Source of the DNA: Nocardiopsis sinuspersici
GTDB taxonomy: Bacteria; Actinomycetota; Actinomycetes; Streptosporangiales; Streptosporangiaceae
Reading direction: 5' to 3'
Assembly: GCA_008638415.1 (NCBI GenBank)
Contig: VWVT01000010.1
Location: 248,001 to 312,000 of the forward strand
Length of the DNA: 64,000 nt
This document shows, piece by piece, positions 37,299 through 46,667 of this stretch (positions within the stretch are counted from its first letter, which is position 1; each line of letters begins with the position of its first letter). The notes below the pieces were generated by a model, which searched no databases, was not told the DNA's origin, and saw only the letters and a list, made by a program, of their open reading frames with translations. The position numbers were made by a program, and so were the translations under genes.

Positions 37299-38345
37299 AT
37301 GTGGAAGACGAGAGCGACGTTGACCGGTATCCATGGCCGCCGCGGCCCCTTCACCGACGGCGACACCGTGCAGTTGACCGACCCCAAGGGTCGCATGCAC
37401 ACGACCACACTGCGCGAAGGCGGCGCCTTCCACTCGCACAAGGGCAAGGTCGACCACGACGACCTCATCGGACAGCCCGACGGCAGCGTGGTCCGCTCCA
37501 ACACCGGCACGGCCTACGTGGCGCTGCGCCCCCTGCTGATCGACTACACCCTGTCGATGAAGCGCGGTGCGACCATCGTCTATCCCAAGGACGCCGCCCA
37601 GGTGCTCGTGGAGGCCGACATCTTCCCGGGCGCGCGCGTGGTGGAGGCCGGGGCGGGCTCCGGCGCCATGTCCAACTGGCTGCTGCGCGCGGTCGGTGAA
37701 CAGGGCATGGTGCACTCCTACGAGCGCCGCGCCGACTTCGCCGAGATCGCCCGCAAGAACGTGGAGCGCTTCCACGGCGGTCCGCACCCGGCCTGGAGGC
37801 TCACGGTCGGCGACCTGGTCGAGGAGCTGGACGAGACCGACGTCGACCGCGTCTTCCTGGACATGCTCGCCCCCTGGGAGTGCCTGGACTCGGTCGCCCG
37901 CGCCCTCATCCCCGGCGGCCTGGTGTGCTGCTACGTCGCCACCACCACCCAGCTCTCGCGCGTGGTGGAGGAGCTGCGCGAGGACGCCCGCTTCTACGAG
38001 CCGCGCTCATGGGAGACCATGCTGCGCACCTGGCACGTGGAGGGCCTGGCGGTGCGTCCGGACCACCGCATGATCGGTCACACCGGGTTCCTGGTGGTCG
38101 CGCGCCGTCTGGCCGACGGCGTCGAGGCCCCCGACCGCCGCCGCCGTCCGGCCAAGGGCGCCTACGGCAAGGACTTCACCGCCGCGCGGGAGCGCGACCG
38201 CGAAGCTGCGGCCGGTGGCGCGCCGGAGCCGGCCCCGGTCGGGGAGGCCGGGGACACGGCCGCCGACGCGAAGGCGCCCGGGGTGCCCGACGGGTCCGGA
38301 GCGCCCGAGACGCCCGGGGACCCCGACTCCTCCGCCGACGAGTAG
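37299..38345 (+). CDS. trmI: tRNA (adenine(58)-N1)-methyltransferase
   Basis: 348 aa from ATG 37299; TTG 37320 is a later option. An N-terminal OB-like part ([15 protein letters not shown]) precedes the methyltransferase domain, with [32 protein letters not shown] as the SAM motif and [13 protein letters not shown] as motif IV. The enzyme methylates A58 of tRNA in the T-loop as a tetramer. The C-terminal ~60 residues are a low-complexity Ala/Pro/Gly/Glu tail beyond the usual family end. It precedes the proteasome ATPase gene, as in M. tuberculosis (Rv2118c). Confidence 0.93.
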   Translation: MWKTRATLTGIHGRRGPFTDGDTVQLTDPKGRMHTTTLREGGAFHSHKGKVDHDDLIGQPDGSVVRSNTGTAYVALRPLLIDYTLSMKRGATIVYPKDAAQVLVEADIFPGARVVEAGAGSGAMSNWLLRAVGEQGMVHSYERRADFAEIARKNVERFHGGPHPAWRLTVGDLVEELDETDVDRVFLDMLAPWECLDSVARALIPGGLVCCYVATTTQLSRVVEELREDARFYEPRSWETMLRTWHVEGLAVRPDHRMIGHTGFLVVARRLADGVEAPDRRRRPAKGAYGKDFTAARERDREAAAGGAPEPAPVGEAGDTAADAKAPGVPDGSGAPETPGDPDSSADE

Positions 38346-38684
38346 GCGGCGCCCCCTCCCCTCCTCCGAGCCCGCCCGGGCACACCGGACTCCGCAGCGG
38401 ACACCCTCCGTACGGCCTCGCGGATCCTTGCCCGGGCGGGCTCCGGCGTACCCGGAAAAGCCCGCTGACGTGCGCCGAAAAGAGCGCCGGCATCCGTGGG
38501 GCGCTTGCCCCGGGCCGGACGCGGAGGTTACTTTCTCATTACGTCGGGTCATCCGGTAGCACTCTGACCTGTGATGACGCAAGACTCGGAAATGAGGCCT
38601 ACGACACTCGTCCTCCCCGGGAGGTTAGGAAATGGGCGAGGGTAGGTAGGCTCCGATGTAGTTCCTCATAGGGAGGTGGCGGAC
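38346..38684 (+). promoter_or_regulatory. Leader region of the proteasome ATPase gene with long inverted repeat
   Basis: No gene is evident. GAGCCCGCCCGGGCA (38368-38382) and TGCCCGGGCGGGCTC (38429-38443) are a perfect 15-bp inverted repeat separated by 46 bases; it may end trmI transcription. The rest should contain the ATPase promoter; GGGAGG (38671-38676) is its ribosome site. Confidence 0.6.
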
Positions 38685-40445
38685 GTGGCCGAGCGCGACG
38701 ACGAGCGTCAGAGCGACCGGGACCGTGAAGTCGCAGAACTCACGGCCCAGGTCTCCTACATGGAAAAGGAACTCAGCGTGGTCCGGCGTAAGCTCGCTGA
38801 TTCGCCCCGGCATGTACGCCTGTTGGAGGAACGGCTACGGGAGGCCCAGGCCAACCTCGCCGCCGCCAACGGTCAGAACGAACGGCTCGTCTCCACTTTG
38901 AAGGAGGCGCGCGAGCAGATCGTGGCGCTCAAGGAGGAGGTCGACCGGCTGGCCCAGCCGCCCTCCGGCTTCGGCGTCTACCTGGGCTCGCGCGAGGACG
39001 AGACCGTTGAGATCTTCACCAACGGCCGCAAGATGCGGGTCAACGTCAGCCCGTCGGTGGACCTGGACAGCCTGCGGCCGGGCCAGGAGGTCATGCTCAA
39101 CGAGGCCTTCAACGTCGTCGAGGTGGAGTCCTTCGAGACCGTCGGCGAGGTGGTCCTGCTCAAGGAGATCCTTGAGGACGGCGACCGCGCCCTGGTGATC
39201 TCCCACCACGACGAGGAGCGGATCGTGCGGCTGGCCGAGCCGCTGCGCGACGAACCGGTCCGTCCGGGGGACTCCCTGCTGCTGGAGCCGCGCTCGGGGT
39301 ACGTGTACGAGCGCATCCCCAAGTCCGAGGTCGAGGAGCTCATCCTCGAAGAGGTCCCCGACATCGCCTACACCGACATCGGCGGCCTGACCGGGCAGAT
39401 CGAGATGATCCGCGACGCGGTCGAACTGCCCTACCTCTACAAGGAGCTGTTCTACGAGCACCAGCTGCGCCCGCCCAAGGGCGTACTGCTCTACGGTCCT
39501 CCCGGGTGCGGTAAGACGCTCATCGCCAAGGCGGTCGCCAACTCACTGGCCAAGCAGGTGTCCGAGCGCACCGGCCGCGACGTCGGCAAGAGCTTCTTCC
39601 TCAACATCAAGGGCCCGGAGCTGCTCAACAAGTACGTGGGCGAGACCGAGCGCCACATCCGCCTGGTCTTCCAGCGTGCGCGTGAGAAGGCCTCCGAGGG
39701 CACCCCGGTCATCGTCTTCTTCGACGAGATGGACTCGATCTTCCGCACCCGCGGCTCCGGTGTGTCCTCCGACGTGGAGAACACGATCGTGCCCCAGCTC
39801 CTCAGCGAGATCGACGGTGTCGAGGGCCTGGAGAACGTCATCGTCATCGGCGCCTCCAACCGCGAGGACATGATCGACCCGGCGATCCTGCGGCCCGGCC
39901 GCCTGGACGTCAAGATCAAGATCGAGCGGCCCGACGCCGAGGCGGCACGCGACATCTTCGGCAAGTACATCACCCCCGACCTGCCGCTGCACGACGAGGA
40001 CCTCGCCGAGCACGGCGGTTCCGCCAAGGCCACGGTGGACGCCATGATCCAGCGGGTCGTGGAGCGCATGTACACCGAGGGGGAGGAGAACCGCTTCCTG
40101 GAGGTCACCTACGCCAACGGTGACAAGGAGGTCCTGTACTTCAAGGACTTCAACTCCGGCGCGATGATCGAGAACATCGTCGACCGGGCCAAGAAGATGG
40201 CCATCAAGGACTTCATCGACCACCAGTCCAAGGGGCTTCGGGTCTCGCACCTGCTCCAGGCCTGCGTGGACGAGTTCAGCGAGAACGAGGACCTGCCCAA
40301 CACCACCAACCCCGACGACTGGGCGCGGATCTCCGGAAAGAAGGGCGAGCGCATCGTCTACATCCGGACCCTGGTCACTGGCAAGAAGGGTACGGACTCC
40401 GGGCGGAGCATCGACACGGTGCCCAACACCGGCCAGTACCTGTAG
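38685..40445 (+). CDS. arc: Proteasome-associated AAA+ ATPase (ARC/Mpa)
   Basis: 586 aa. GTG 38685 is chosen because the GGGAGG site lies 8 bases upstream; GTG 38676 overlaps that site. Order: N-terminal coiled coil (about 15-85), two OB folds (about 85-225), then the AAA module with GPPGCGKT Walker [11 protein letters not shown]alker B, and arginine-finger region [11 protein letters not shown]. The C-terminus ends GQYL, the motif that docks into the 20S core and opens its gate. It binds pupylated substrates with its coiled coil and unfolds them into PrcAB. Length and architecture are normal. Confidence 0.97.
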   Translation: MAERDDERQSDRDREVAELTAQVSYMEKELSVVRRKLADSPRHVRLLEERLREAQANLAAANGQNERLVSTLKEAREQIVALKEEVDRLAQPPSGFGVYLGSREDETVEIFTNGRKMRVNVSPSVDLDSLRPGQEVMLNEAFNVVEVESFETVGEVVLLKEILEDGDRALVISHHDEERIVRLAEPLRDEPVRPGDSLLLEPRSGYVYERIPKSEVEELILEEVPDIAYTDIGGLTGQIEMIRDAVELPYLYKELFYEHQLRPPKGVLLYGPPGCGKTLIAKAVANSLAKQVSERTGRDVGKSFFLNIKGPELLNKYVGETERHIRLVFQRAREKASEGTPVIVFFDEMDSIFRTRGSGVSSDVENTIVPQLLSEIDGVEGLENVIVIGASNREDMIDPAILRPGRLDVKIKIERPDAEAARDIFGKYITPDLPLHDEDLAEHGGSAKATVDAMIQRVVERMYTEGEENRFLEVTYANGDKEVLYFKDFNSGAMIENIVDRAKKMAIKDFIDHQSKGLRVSHLLQACVDEFSENEDLPNTTNPDDWARISGKKGERIVYIRTLVTGKKGTDSGRSIDTVPNTGQYL

Positions 40446-40467
40446 CGGCGCACGCCGAGAGCGCTTC

Positions 40468-40497
40468 GGGGGCCGACCGGACCACCGGTCGGCCCCC
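40468..40497 (+). terminator. Terminator after proteasome ATPase gene
   Basis: A perfect 13-bp stem (40468-40480 with 40485-40497) around ACCA, 22 bases after the stop. Confidence 0.88.
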
Positions 40498-40868
40498 TCG
40501 TGTGCCGCGACCGCCTCCGGCCCCGTGCTGGAGCCCGTCTCGTTCGGGTTCTCGGCAGCCCGGCCGGGCGTCGACGGTCGGGCGGCCGGTGCCGGACGGA
40601 CTGTGGGAGCTGTTCCGGCGGGCGGTGCCCCGAGCATCCACCCGGCCTCAGGGCGGTGGACGGCGCTGACACGGCGATGCCAGGAACACCAGCGCGGCCA
40701 TGGGCGGGGTGATGTGCCTTCACCACGTCCCACCCCTGTGACGAAACGGACCCCTCCATGAACGTCCACCTCCAGGTGTCCACGACCGGGACCCGCGAGC
40801 AGGCGGTGAAGCCGACCAAGCCTGTGGTCGTGGCCCGCCTCTCACCAGAGGGGCGCCATGCGCCGGGG
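40498..40868. other. Intergenic region without a supportable gene
   Basis: About 370 bp between the proteasome ATPase terminator and the convergent sortase gene. A plus-strand frame from 40525 to 40761 (78 aa) has no recognisable content and poor coding character. Confidence 0.55.
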
Positions 40869-41558
40869 TCAGGACTGGGGGGCCAGTTCCGCGTAGATCA
40901 CGGTGTTGCTCCGGTAGCTGCGCGTGGCCTCGTCGAACCGGCCGCCGCACGTGATCAACCTCAGCTCGGGGCCGCCGCCGGTGGGTCCGTAGACCCGTTC
41001 GGTCGGGAAGTCGTCCTTGGGGTGCTGCTCGACCGCGTACACGGTGAAGCCGACCGTGGTCTCGTCGGCGCGCTCGACCCGGACCGTGTCCCCGGGCTGG
41101 AGTTCCCCCAGGCGGTAGAACACGGCCGGTGCGGTCCGTGAGTCGACGTGGCCGCCGATGACCGCCGGTCCCGACTGGCCGGGCGAGGGCCCGTGCTCGT
41201 ACCAGCCCACCGCGTCGTAGTCCTGGGGCGCCTCGATCTCGCCGTCCGGTTCCAGCCCCAGCCGGACGACGTCGTCGACGTCCACTCCGATCGCCTCGAT
41301 CTCCAACCCCACCGGCGCGGAGTGCGGTAGCGACCGCGCGTGTGCCCGGGGTGAGGGCGGGGAGGTGCGTGCCACCTCTGGCCCGTCCCCCGTGCTCCGC
41401 TGGGACTGGGCGCTGTGGCCGGGCGGCGCCGGCGCTTCGTCCTGGCCTGTGGTGAGGGCGAAGGCGATCAGCAGTGCCCCCGTGGTCGCGGCCACGGCGA
41501 TGGCCGCCGCAGAGCCTCTGCGGCGGCCATCCCCGGCACGTGGGCGCTCAGCGCTCAT
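40869..41558 (-). CDS. Class F sortase
   Basis: 229 aa from ATG 41558; GTG 41588, only 5 bases after the stop of the CHRD gene, is an alternative giving 239 aa. An N-terminal membrane anchor (AAAIAVAATTGALLIAFAL) and a Pro/Ser/Arg linker precede the sortase barrel. The catalytic histidine is in GGHVDS, the cysteine in LRLITCGG and the arginine in EATRSY, all in place. Class F sortases of actinobacteria have few proven substrates; the adjacent secreted protein with a C-terminal membrane helix is the natural candidate. Confidence 0.92.
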   Translation of the reverse strand: MSAERPRAGDGRRRGSAAAIAVAATTGALLIAFALTTGQDEAPAPPGHSAQSQRSTGDGPEVARTSPPSPRAHARSLPHSAPVGLEIEAIGVDVDDVVRLGLEPDGEIEAPQDYDAVGWYEHGPSPGQSGPAVIGGHVDSRTAPAVFYRLGELQPGDTVRVERADETTVGFTVYAVEQHPKDDFPTERVYGPTGGGPELRLITCGGRFDEATRSYRSNTVIYAELAPQS

Positions 41559-41593
41559 CGGCCGAGTGTCCGGACTGCGCGTGCCCACTCATG

Positions 41594-42355
41594 TCAACGG
41601 CCCTGGAACATCCGCTTACGGGCCAGGAACCCCGCACCGGCCACAGCCACCAGGGCCGCGCCGGAACCGAGCGCCAGCGCGTCCAGGCCCTCGGAACCGG
41701 TACCGCCACCACCCGCGGCCATACCGCCCTCGGGCGCGGGGGTGAGCTTGCCGCACGTGGCGGGGTCGGTGGCCTCTGCGGGCAGCTCCGGATCCAGGTC
41801 GCTGGCGCCACCGCCCTCCGCGTCGTACTCACCGTTGCCGTTGTAGTCCACGCCGTGCTGGACGATCACGGCCTCACCGGCCTCGATCGCGGAGGCCACG
41901 TCCGCGGACACCTCGAAGGTCCGCTGGTAGGAGACGTTGCCGTCAGCGTCGGCGGCGGGGAAGCGCTCGACCGCCAGAGCGCTGTCGGGCGAGGTGTCGC
42001 CCTCGGTGGTCAGTGAGGCCTCGATCCCGCCGTAGGAGGGCTGTCCCTCGGAGGTGCTGAGGCGGTCGTCGTCCTCGACGTCGTCAACGGCGTCCGAGCT
42101 CGGGCACATGTTCGTGCCGCCGATGTGGAAGTGCTGGGCGTGCGGCTGTTCGGCCAGCAGCCCGGAGGTGTCGATGTCGACGGTGACCCTGGTGCCCTCG
42201 ACCGTCACCGTGGAGGTGCCGCTCGCACCGGAGTCGTTGAGCGGAGCGAGGTCGGCGTGCAGCGTCGTCGACTCATCGGCCCAGGCGGGCGACGCTGCGG
42301 TGAGTGCGCCGACGGGCAGAGCGAACGCCAGCAGTGCCAGCTTTCGGTTCTTCAT
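41594..42355 (-). CDS. Secreted CHRD-domain protein with C-terminal membrane anchor
   Basis: 253 aa from ATG 42355, with GGGAG upstream. Signal peptide ends near AWADE. Residues about 28-190 resemble a CHRD domain (LHADLAPLNDSGASGTSTVTV, AQHFHIGG, FEVSADVASAIEAGEAVIVQHG). A Gly/Pro-rich region leads to a hydrophobic helix (LALGSGAALVAVAGAGF) and the basic end ARKRM. That is the layout of a sortase substrate, but no LPXTG-like motif is visible before the helix. It probably shares a transcript with the sortase gene. Confidence 0.85.
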   Translation of the reverse strand: MKNRKLALLAFALPVGALTAASPAWADESTTLHADLAPLNDSGASGTSTVTVEGTRVTVDIDTSGLLAEQPHAQHFHIGGTNMCPSSDAVDDVEDDDRLSTSEGQPSYGGIEASLTTEGDTSPDSALAVERFPAADADGNVSYQRTFEVSADVASAIEAGEAVIVQHGVDYNGNGEYDAEGGGASDLDPELPAEATDPATCGKLTPAPEGGMAAGGGGTGSEGLDALALGSGAALVAVAGAGFLARKRMFQGR

Positions 42356-42466
42356 GGGTTCTCCCTCGAAACAGCCCCGGCTCCGTGGTGGAACCGGGGC
42401 GGTGAGATGAGTGTTCGGGCCACATACCCCCAGAAATAAATCCACATACACCCCATTCAAAGACAT

Positions 42467-42495
42467 AAGCTATTCTTTATCGCCAAAGCAGACAA
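42467..42495 (-). promoter_or_regulatory. Probable promoter of the CHRD-sortase operon
   Basis: On the minus strand TTGTCT (42495-42490), a 17-base spacer and TAGCTT (42472-42467) fit the primary sigma consensus, inside the only clearly AT-rich stretch of the window (about 42425-42525). The leader would be about 105 bases. Confidence 0.5.
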
Positions 42496-42886
42496 AACCA
42501 CATAAACCATATTTTTATCCCCGGTCAGGCTTGGGATGAATTGCTGGTGCGCTTTCCGTGTCTTGGGGGTCACTAGGAGATCCCGACCGAGCAAGTGGCA
42601 CAGCGCCGGTCCCGCTGACGGCGGTGAGTGGCGAACAGGCCGGCGCCGGGGCCGGTCTCCTGCCCGGAGAGCACCCTCATCTGTGCAGCACGCGGTCGCT
42701 GTGCTCCGGTCACGCCCTGTTGAGCGGAAGCCAGTCATCGCCGCGGCCGCTGCCGGGGCCACATCAGCGAAGCTCCGTCCCCACCCGGATCCGAGGTTGA
42801 CTGCTGCTGAGTGCCATCGACACGATCAGGCGCTGTGGTCCAAGCGCGCAGGCAGCAGAGATAGTCACAGCAGGCCGGGGTGCACC

Positions 42887-43078
42887 TCACGGGGAGGGGT
42901 GGAACCCGGACGTGTCGGCTTCTTCCGCGGTCTTTCTTGCGTGGTGCCACGAACACAGCGACTGGAGGGCTCCCACCCGGTGGTCGTCGCGGTCGCGGAT
43001 GCGGTCGGCGTCCGTGCCGTCCTCGGCGCAGGTGCCGCAGTCGGGCACGCGCCGCCGGTCGGCCCGGGGAGACGGCAC
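42887..43078 (-). pseudogene. HNH endonuclease-like fragment
   Basis: 63 aa from GTG 43078. The core CGTCAEDGTDADRIRDRDDH followed by VGALQSLCSWHHARKTAEEA matches the end of small HNH nucleases (CxxC, a divergent H/D region, then LCxxHHxxKT). The usual D-H-I triplet reads D-R-I and the N-terminal part is missing, so it is likely a remnant of a phage- or plasmid-type nuclease gene. Confidence 0.45.
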
Positions 43079-43121
43079 ACCCGCAGGTCGGCCGGGAGGG
43101 GGGCTGAAGTAGGTTGTGGTG

Positions 43122-45134
43122 ATGCGTCCCCCGTTCCCCGCGACCGCTGTCCGCCGCGCGCTGTCGTTCCTGACGGTGCCGCTGCTGGCCGTTCTCGTGG
43201 TGCTCCCCGCCGCCCCCGCCCACGCCGGTCCCGAGGACCGCCCCGAGGGCGGGGTGAGCGACGCCGAGTACTTCGCCGGACTCCTGGAACAGCGGCCCGA
43301 GGGCGAGGCGGTCGTCGTCCACGAGTCGCTCGCGGGCGACTACGACCTGGCGGAGCTGGAGCGGAGCCTGAACGACTCGTTCGGCCGGCTGGACGTCCCG
43401 TACCACGTCGTGGCCAGCGCCGTCCCGGAGAACGCGTCCTGGGGCCGTCCCTTCCTCTCCGCCCTGCAGGACCGTGTGGGCGAACCCGGTCTGTACGTCC
43501 TCCTGAAGCCGGGGGCCTCCCGGGTACAGGCGATGGCCCGGCAGGTGGACCTGCCCGTGGAGGAGGCGGACCGGGTGCTCTCCTGGGAGAGCGCGTTCAC
43601 CTACTACACGCCGCTGGACACGATGGCCGACACCTTCGTGGACACGCTGACCGCCCCCGACCTCGCCGAGCGGGCCGAGCCGCGGTGGTACGCGGCCCTC
43701 CCGGCCGGCTGGTGGCTGAAGCACCGCATCGACGAGCTGGGGCTGAGGACCGTCAGCGGCCCGGCGGCTCTGGGCGAGGCCACCGCGGTCACCGCCGGCA
43801 TGACGGTGACGGTGTGGCTGCTCCTCACCGCGGTCCGCTCGGGGAGGCGCGGCCGGGCCACCGCGGTGGGGCTCACCGCAAGGCCGCCCGGGGACCGGGC
43901 CCTGGCGGCGGGCAGGACCCTGGTCCTCCTCGCGGGGACCGCCACCGTGGCCGCGTCCCTGATCCACCTCAACACCTCGGCCCTGCCCAAGGAGGAAGAG
44001 CAGGTGGGGCCGCCCCGGCCCTCCCTCGCCCCCTACGTCACCTCCACGGTCCGGGTCGACCGGGTCGCCGCGCAGATGCGGGACGATCCCCTGTACGTGG
44101 ACCCCCTGGCGGGGGAGAGCGCGGAGGCGCTGTCCGGGATCGCCGAACGCGTGGCCGGCATCGAACCGCCGGTCTACACCGCGGTGCTTCCCATGAGCCG
44201 GTCCGACGAGTCCGGCGGCGACCCGGAGGTCTTCGCGCACGCGCTCCACCACGCCATGGACGAGAACGGCGTCTTCGTCGTCGTGAGCGCCGAGGCCGGA
44301 ACCGCCCCCGAGGTGAAGGCGGCCCTGTTCGGGGTGGCCCTTCCCGAGGAGGCCGGACGGTATCCCCTGACGGACGTGACCGGAACCCGGTTCGACTACA
44401 CGGCCGCACAGGCGCTGGACGAGCTGCTGGACGAGCTGGAGAAGGTGTCGGCCGCTCCGGAGAAGGAGCCACCGGTGCCGAGCTGGATCGAGTGGGGGAC
44501 CGAACCGGCCCCCGAACCCTCGAAGCTGTCCGAGTTCGCCTCCGGGGACTTCGGCAAGGCGCTGTTCGCGGTCGGCCCCCTCTCCGCTCTGGCGGTCCTC
44601 GCCCTGGTGTGGTCCGCGCTCGGCGCCGTGACGCGTATGGACACCGTGCCCGGACGCCTCCTGCGGCCGCGTGCCGACCGGGCGGTCCGCCGCGCCGCCA
44701 AGGCGGTCCAGAAGGCTCCGGCCGACCGCGCCGGCCTGGACGGGGCTCTGCGCGAGACCGACGCGGCCATGGCCGTCCTGGGCGGTGAACCGGACGAACT
44801 CGACCTGGTCGGGGTCGTGGTGCTGGCGGACCGCGCGGTGCGCCGGCTCGACTCCGATCCCGACACCGCGGCCGGGGCCGGGGCCCCGGTCTGTATGGTG
44901 AATCCCCTGCACGGCCCGTCGGTCCTGCACGGCCCCCGCCACCGGCAGCCCGTGTGCGCCTCCTGCGCCCTGCTGTCGGACCGGATGCGCGAGCGCCGCA
45001 CGCTCAGGGTCGCCGTCCCCCCGGGCGGGCGCCGGCCGCACCTGGAACTGGACCGACGGTGGGTCGTGACCGGATACGGGGCCGGGGGCCGACTCGACGC
45101 CGAAGACCTGATGGGGGAGTCCCATGTTCGCTGA
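43122..45134 (+). CDS. Membrane protein with duplicated TPM-like ectodomains and CxxNPLHG/CxxC cytosolic motif
   Basis: 670 aa from ATG 43122. Signal peptide ends AHA near residue 35. A first extracytoplasmic domain (about 40-200) is followed by two membrane helices (near 225 and 270) and a second, related ectodomain (about 295-440) with LYVDPLAGES, PVYTAVLPMS and NGVFVVVSAEAG, resembling TPM/YgcG-type domains. A third helix (KALFAVGPLSALAVLALVW) leads to a cytosolic tail with CMVNPLHG and CASC, a possible four-residue metal site. The next gene, overlapping by 11 bases, encodes a shorter version. Function unknown. Confidence 0.8.
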   Translation: MRPPFPATAVRRALSFLTVPLLAVLVVLPAAPAHAGPEDRPEGGVSDAEYFAGLLEQRPEGEAVVVHESLAGDYDLAELERSLNDSFGRLDVPYHVVASAVPENASWGRPFLSALQDRVGEPGLYVLLKPGASRVQAMARQVDLPVEEADRVLSWESAFTYYTPLDTMADTFVDTLTAPDLAERAEPRWYAALPAGWWLKHRIDELGLRTVSGPAALGEATAVTAGMTVTVWLLLTAVRSGRRGRATAVGLTARPPGDRALAAGRTLVLLAGTATVAASLIHLNTSALPKEEEQVGPPRPSLAPYVTSTVRVDRVAAQMRDDPLYVDPLAGESAEALSGIAERVAGIEPPVYTAVLPMSRSDESGGDPEVFAHALHHAMDENGVFVVVSAEAGTAPEVKAALFGVALPEEAGRYPLTDVTGTRFDYTAAQALDELLDELEKVSAAPEKEPPVPSWIEWGTEPAPEPSKLSEFASGDFGKALFAVGPLSALAVLALVWSALGAVTRMDTVPGRLLRPRADRAVRRAAKAVQKAPADRAGLDGALRETDAAMAVLGGEPDELDLVGVVVLADRAVRRLDSDPDTAAGAGAPVCMVNPLHGPSVLHGPRHRQPVCASCALLSDRMRERRTLRVAVPPGGRRPHLELDRRWVVTGYGAGGRLDAEDLMGESHVR

Positions 45135-46431
45135 GCACCGATCCGCCCGCTTCCGGCCGGCCGTGGCGGCGGCGCTTCTGGCCGTCGCCCTCGTGCCCGC
45201 CGCGCCGTCGGTCGGCCGGGCCGACACGGTCCAGGAGGAGATGAGCGCGACGGAACGGGTCGTGGCCGAGCTCGAGGAGTCGCCGGTCCACGTCGACCCC
45301 TCCTACGCGAGTGCCTTCCCCGAGGAGCTCGCCCAGGAGATGGGGCAGCGGATCACCGAATCCGGCGTGCCGCTGCGCGTGCTGGCCGTCCCCCTGATCG
45401 AGGGCGGGGACTGGAACGGCCAGGCGGACCTCATGGCGGCGGCCGTGCACGACAGGATCGGCGGCGAGGGGCACTACCTGGTCCTGGACGGGGAGAGGCT
45501 GTCCGGGCACGACTTCTCCACGGGGAGCGCGACCCAGGTGAGCCGCGGCTTCTACGCCTCCCAGGCCGTCTCCATGGAGATGGGCTATGACGCCCCGGTC
45601 GCGGAGCGCGTGGAGAGGGCGGTGGAGGTCGCGCTGTCCGACGACCCCGAGGGGATCTACACCGCCGCCGACGAGCAGCGGCGGACGGGGGTGTCCGACT
45701 GGTACTACTCGCTCGGGCCGGGCACGTACGCGCTGTTCACGGTGCTGCCCTGGGTCCTGGCCGGACTCGCCCTGCTCGGGCTGGGCGTGGCCCTGTTCCG
45801 CTGGCGCAGGCCCCGCAGGGCCCCGTCGCTGCCCCAGCACGCCGCCTTCGACAACGCGAACCAGGCCCGCAGGGACGAACTGGCCGACAGGGCCGGGAGG
45901 GAACTGGTGGAGGTCGGTGAACGGGTGGGCGCCGCCGTGCCGGCCGCCGACGACCCCACCGCGGTCGAGGCGCTCCACCAGGCACTCGACGCACACGCGG
46001 CGGCCCGCCGGGTCTACGACGGGCTCCCCGAGGAGGGGGCGCTGGCCGACATCGCCGGGGTGCTGGTGCTGCTGGACGCGGCGGAGGACCACATCAACCG
46101 GGCCGTCCGCCCGTCCGGTCGCCGGCGCTCCACGCCCGTGCGCTCGCACTGCTACGCGAACCCGCTCCACGGGACCGTCACCAAGATGACGCGGTGGCGC
46201 GAGTTCGGCGGGCGCGGTGACGTCACGGTGCCGCTGTGCGCACCGTGCGCCGGGGCCGTCCGCGACCGGCGGCGTCCCACCGTCCTGCCCGCGCGCCACC
46301 GCGGCCGTGAGGTCCCCTACTACGAGGTGCCCGCGGAGGAGAGCGTGTGGGCGGCCACCGGCTACGGGACGCTCCGGAAGGACCTGGTCGACCGGATCCT
46401 GCGCGGCGACCACGAGGCCGGTCCGCGGTGA
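45124..46431 (+). CDS. Membrane protein, paralogue of the preceding gene product
   Basis: 435 aa. Signal peptide to about residue 33. One ectodomain (about 40-195) with PVHVDPSYAS and a GEGHYLVLDGERLSG segment that corresponds to the second ectodomain of the upstream protein, one membrane helix (TYALFTVLPWVLAGLALLGLGV), a helical cytosolic region with LVLLDAAEDHINRAV, and the same end module: CYANPLHG, then CAPCA, followed by WAATGYGTL as WVVTGYGAG in the neighbour. ATG 45124 overlaps the upstream stop, which implies coupled translation and joint function. Confidence 0.82.
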   Translation: MFAEHRSARFRPAVAAALLAVALVPAAPSVGRADTVQEEMSATERVVAELEESPVHVDPSYASAFPEELAQEMGQRITESGVPLRVLAVPLIEGGDWNGQADLMAAAVHDRIGGEGHYLVLDGERLSGHDFSTGSATQVSRGFYASQAVSMEMGYDAPVAERVERAVEVALSDDPEGIYTAADEQRRTGVSDWYYSLGPGTYALFTVLPWVLAGLALLGLGVALFRWRRPRRAPSLPQHAAFDNANQARRDELADRAGRELVEVGERVGAAVPAADDPTAVEALHQALDAHAAARRVYDGLPEEGALADIAGVLVLLDAAEDHINRAVRPSGRRRSTPVRSHCYANPLHGTVTKMTRWREFGGRGDVTVPLCAPCAGAVRDRRRPTVLPARHRGREVPYYEVPAEESVWAATGYGTLRKDLVDRILRGDHEAGPR

Positions 46432-46435
46432 CGGC

Positions 46436-46472
46436 GGGGCGCCGGGTCCGGTACCGCCGGCCCCGGCGCCCC
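46436..46472 (+). terminator. Terminator after membrane protein pair
   Basis: GGGGCGCCGGG (46436-46446) and CCCGGCGCCCC (46462-46472) pair perfectly with a 15-base loop, 4 bases after the stop. Confidence 0.75.
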
Positions 46473-46633
46473 GTCCCGGCGCCGGGACACCCTCCGCTCC
46501 GACGGGAAGTTCCCGGGCGTGCCGTGTGCCCCCTCAACGCGTGGATACGGTCCGACCTGGGATGACAGTAGTGTGCCGCCTGTCGCGAAACGCCCGGGAA
46601 CACGGCACTTGGGCCACAATTGGCGCGTGGGCG

Positions 46634-46661
46634 TTCAAGACCGGGCCACGGTGGATAACCT
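46634..46661 (+). promoter_or_regulatory. Probable leaderless promoter of dop
   Basis: TAACCT (46656-46661) ends 6 bases before ATG 46668, and TTCAAG (46634-46639) lies 16 bases further upstream. No ribosome site is present, so transcription probably begins at the start codon. Confidence 0.5.
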
Positions 46662-46667
46662 CTCACC

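Larger units (their letters stand above)
42356..43121. other. Long intergenic region with AT-rich patch
   Basis: About 770 bp. It holds the CHRD-operon promoter, three CCACATA copies (42420, 42442 and 42498 on the plus strand) and an HNH-like fragment at 42887-43078. The 42540-42880 stretch shows no frame with coding character. Confidence 0.55.

Noticed and set aside
45004-46413. Minus-strand frame opposite the second membrane protein gene
   Set aside because: Shadow frame; the plus-strand gene has signal peptide, membrane helix and paralogue support.
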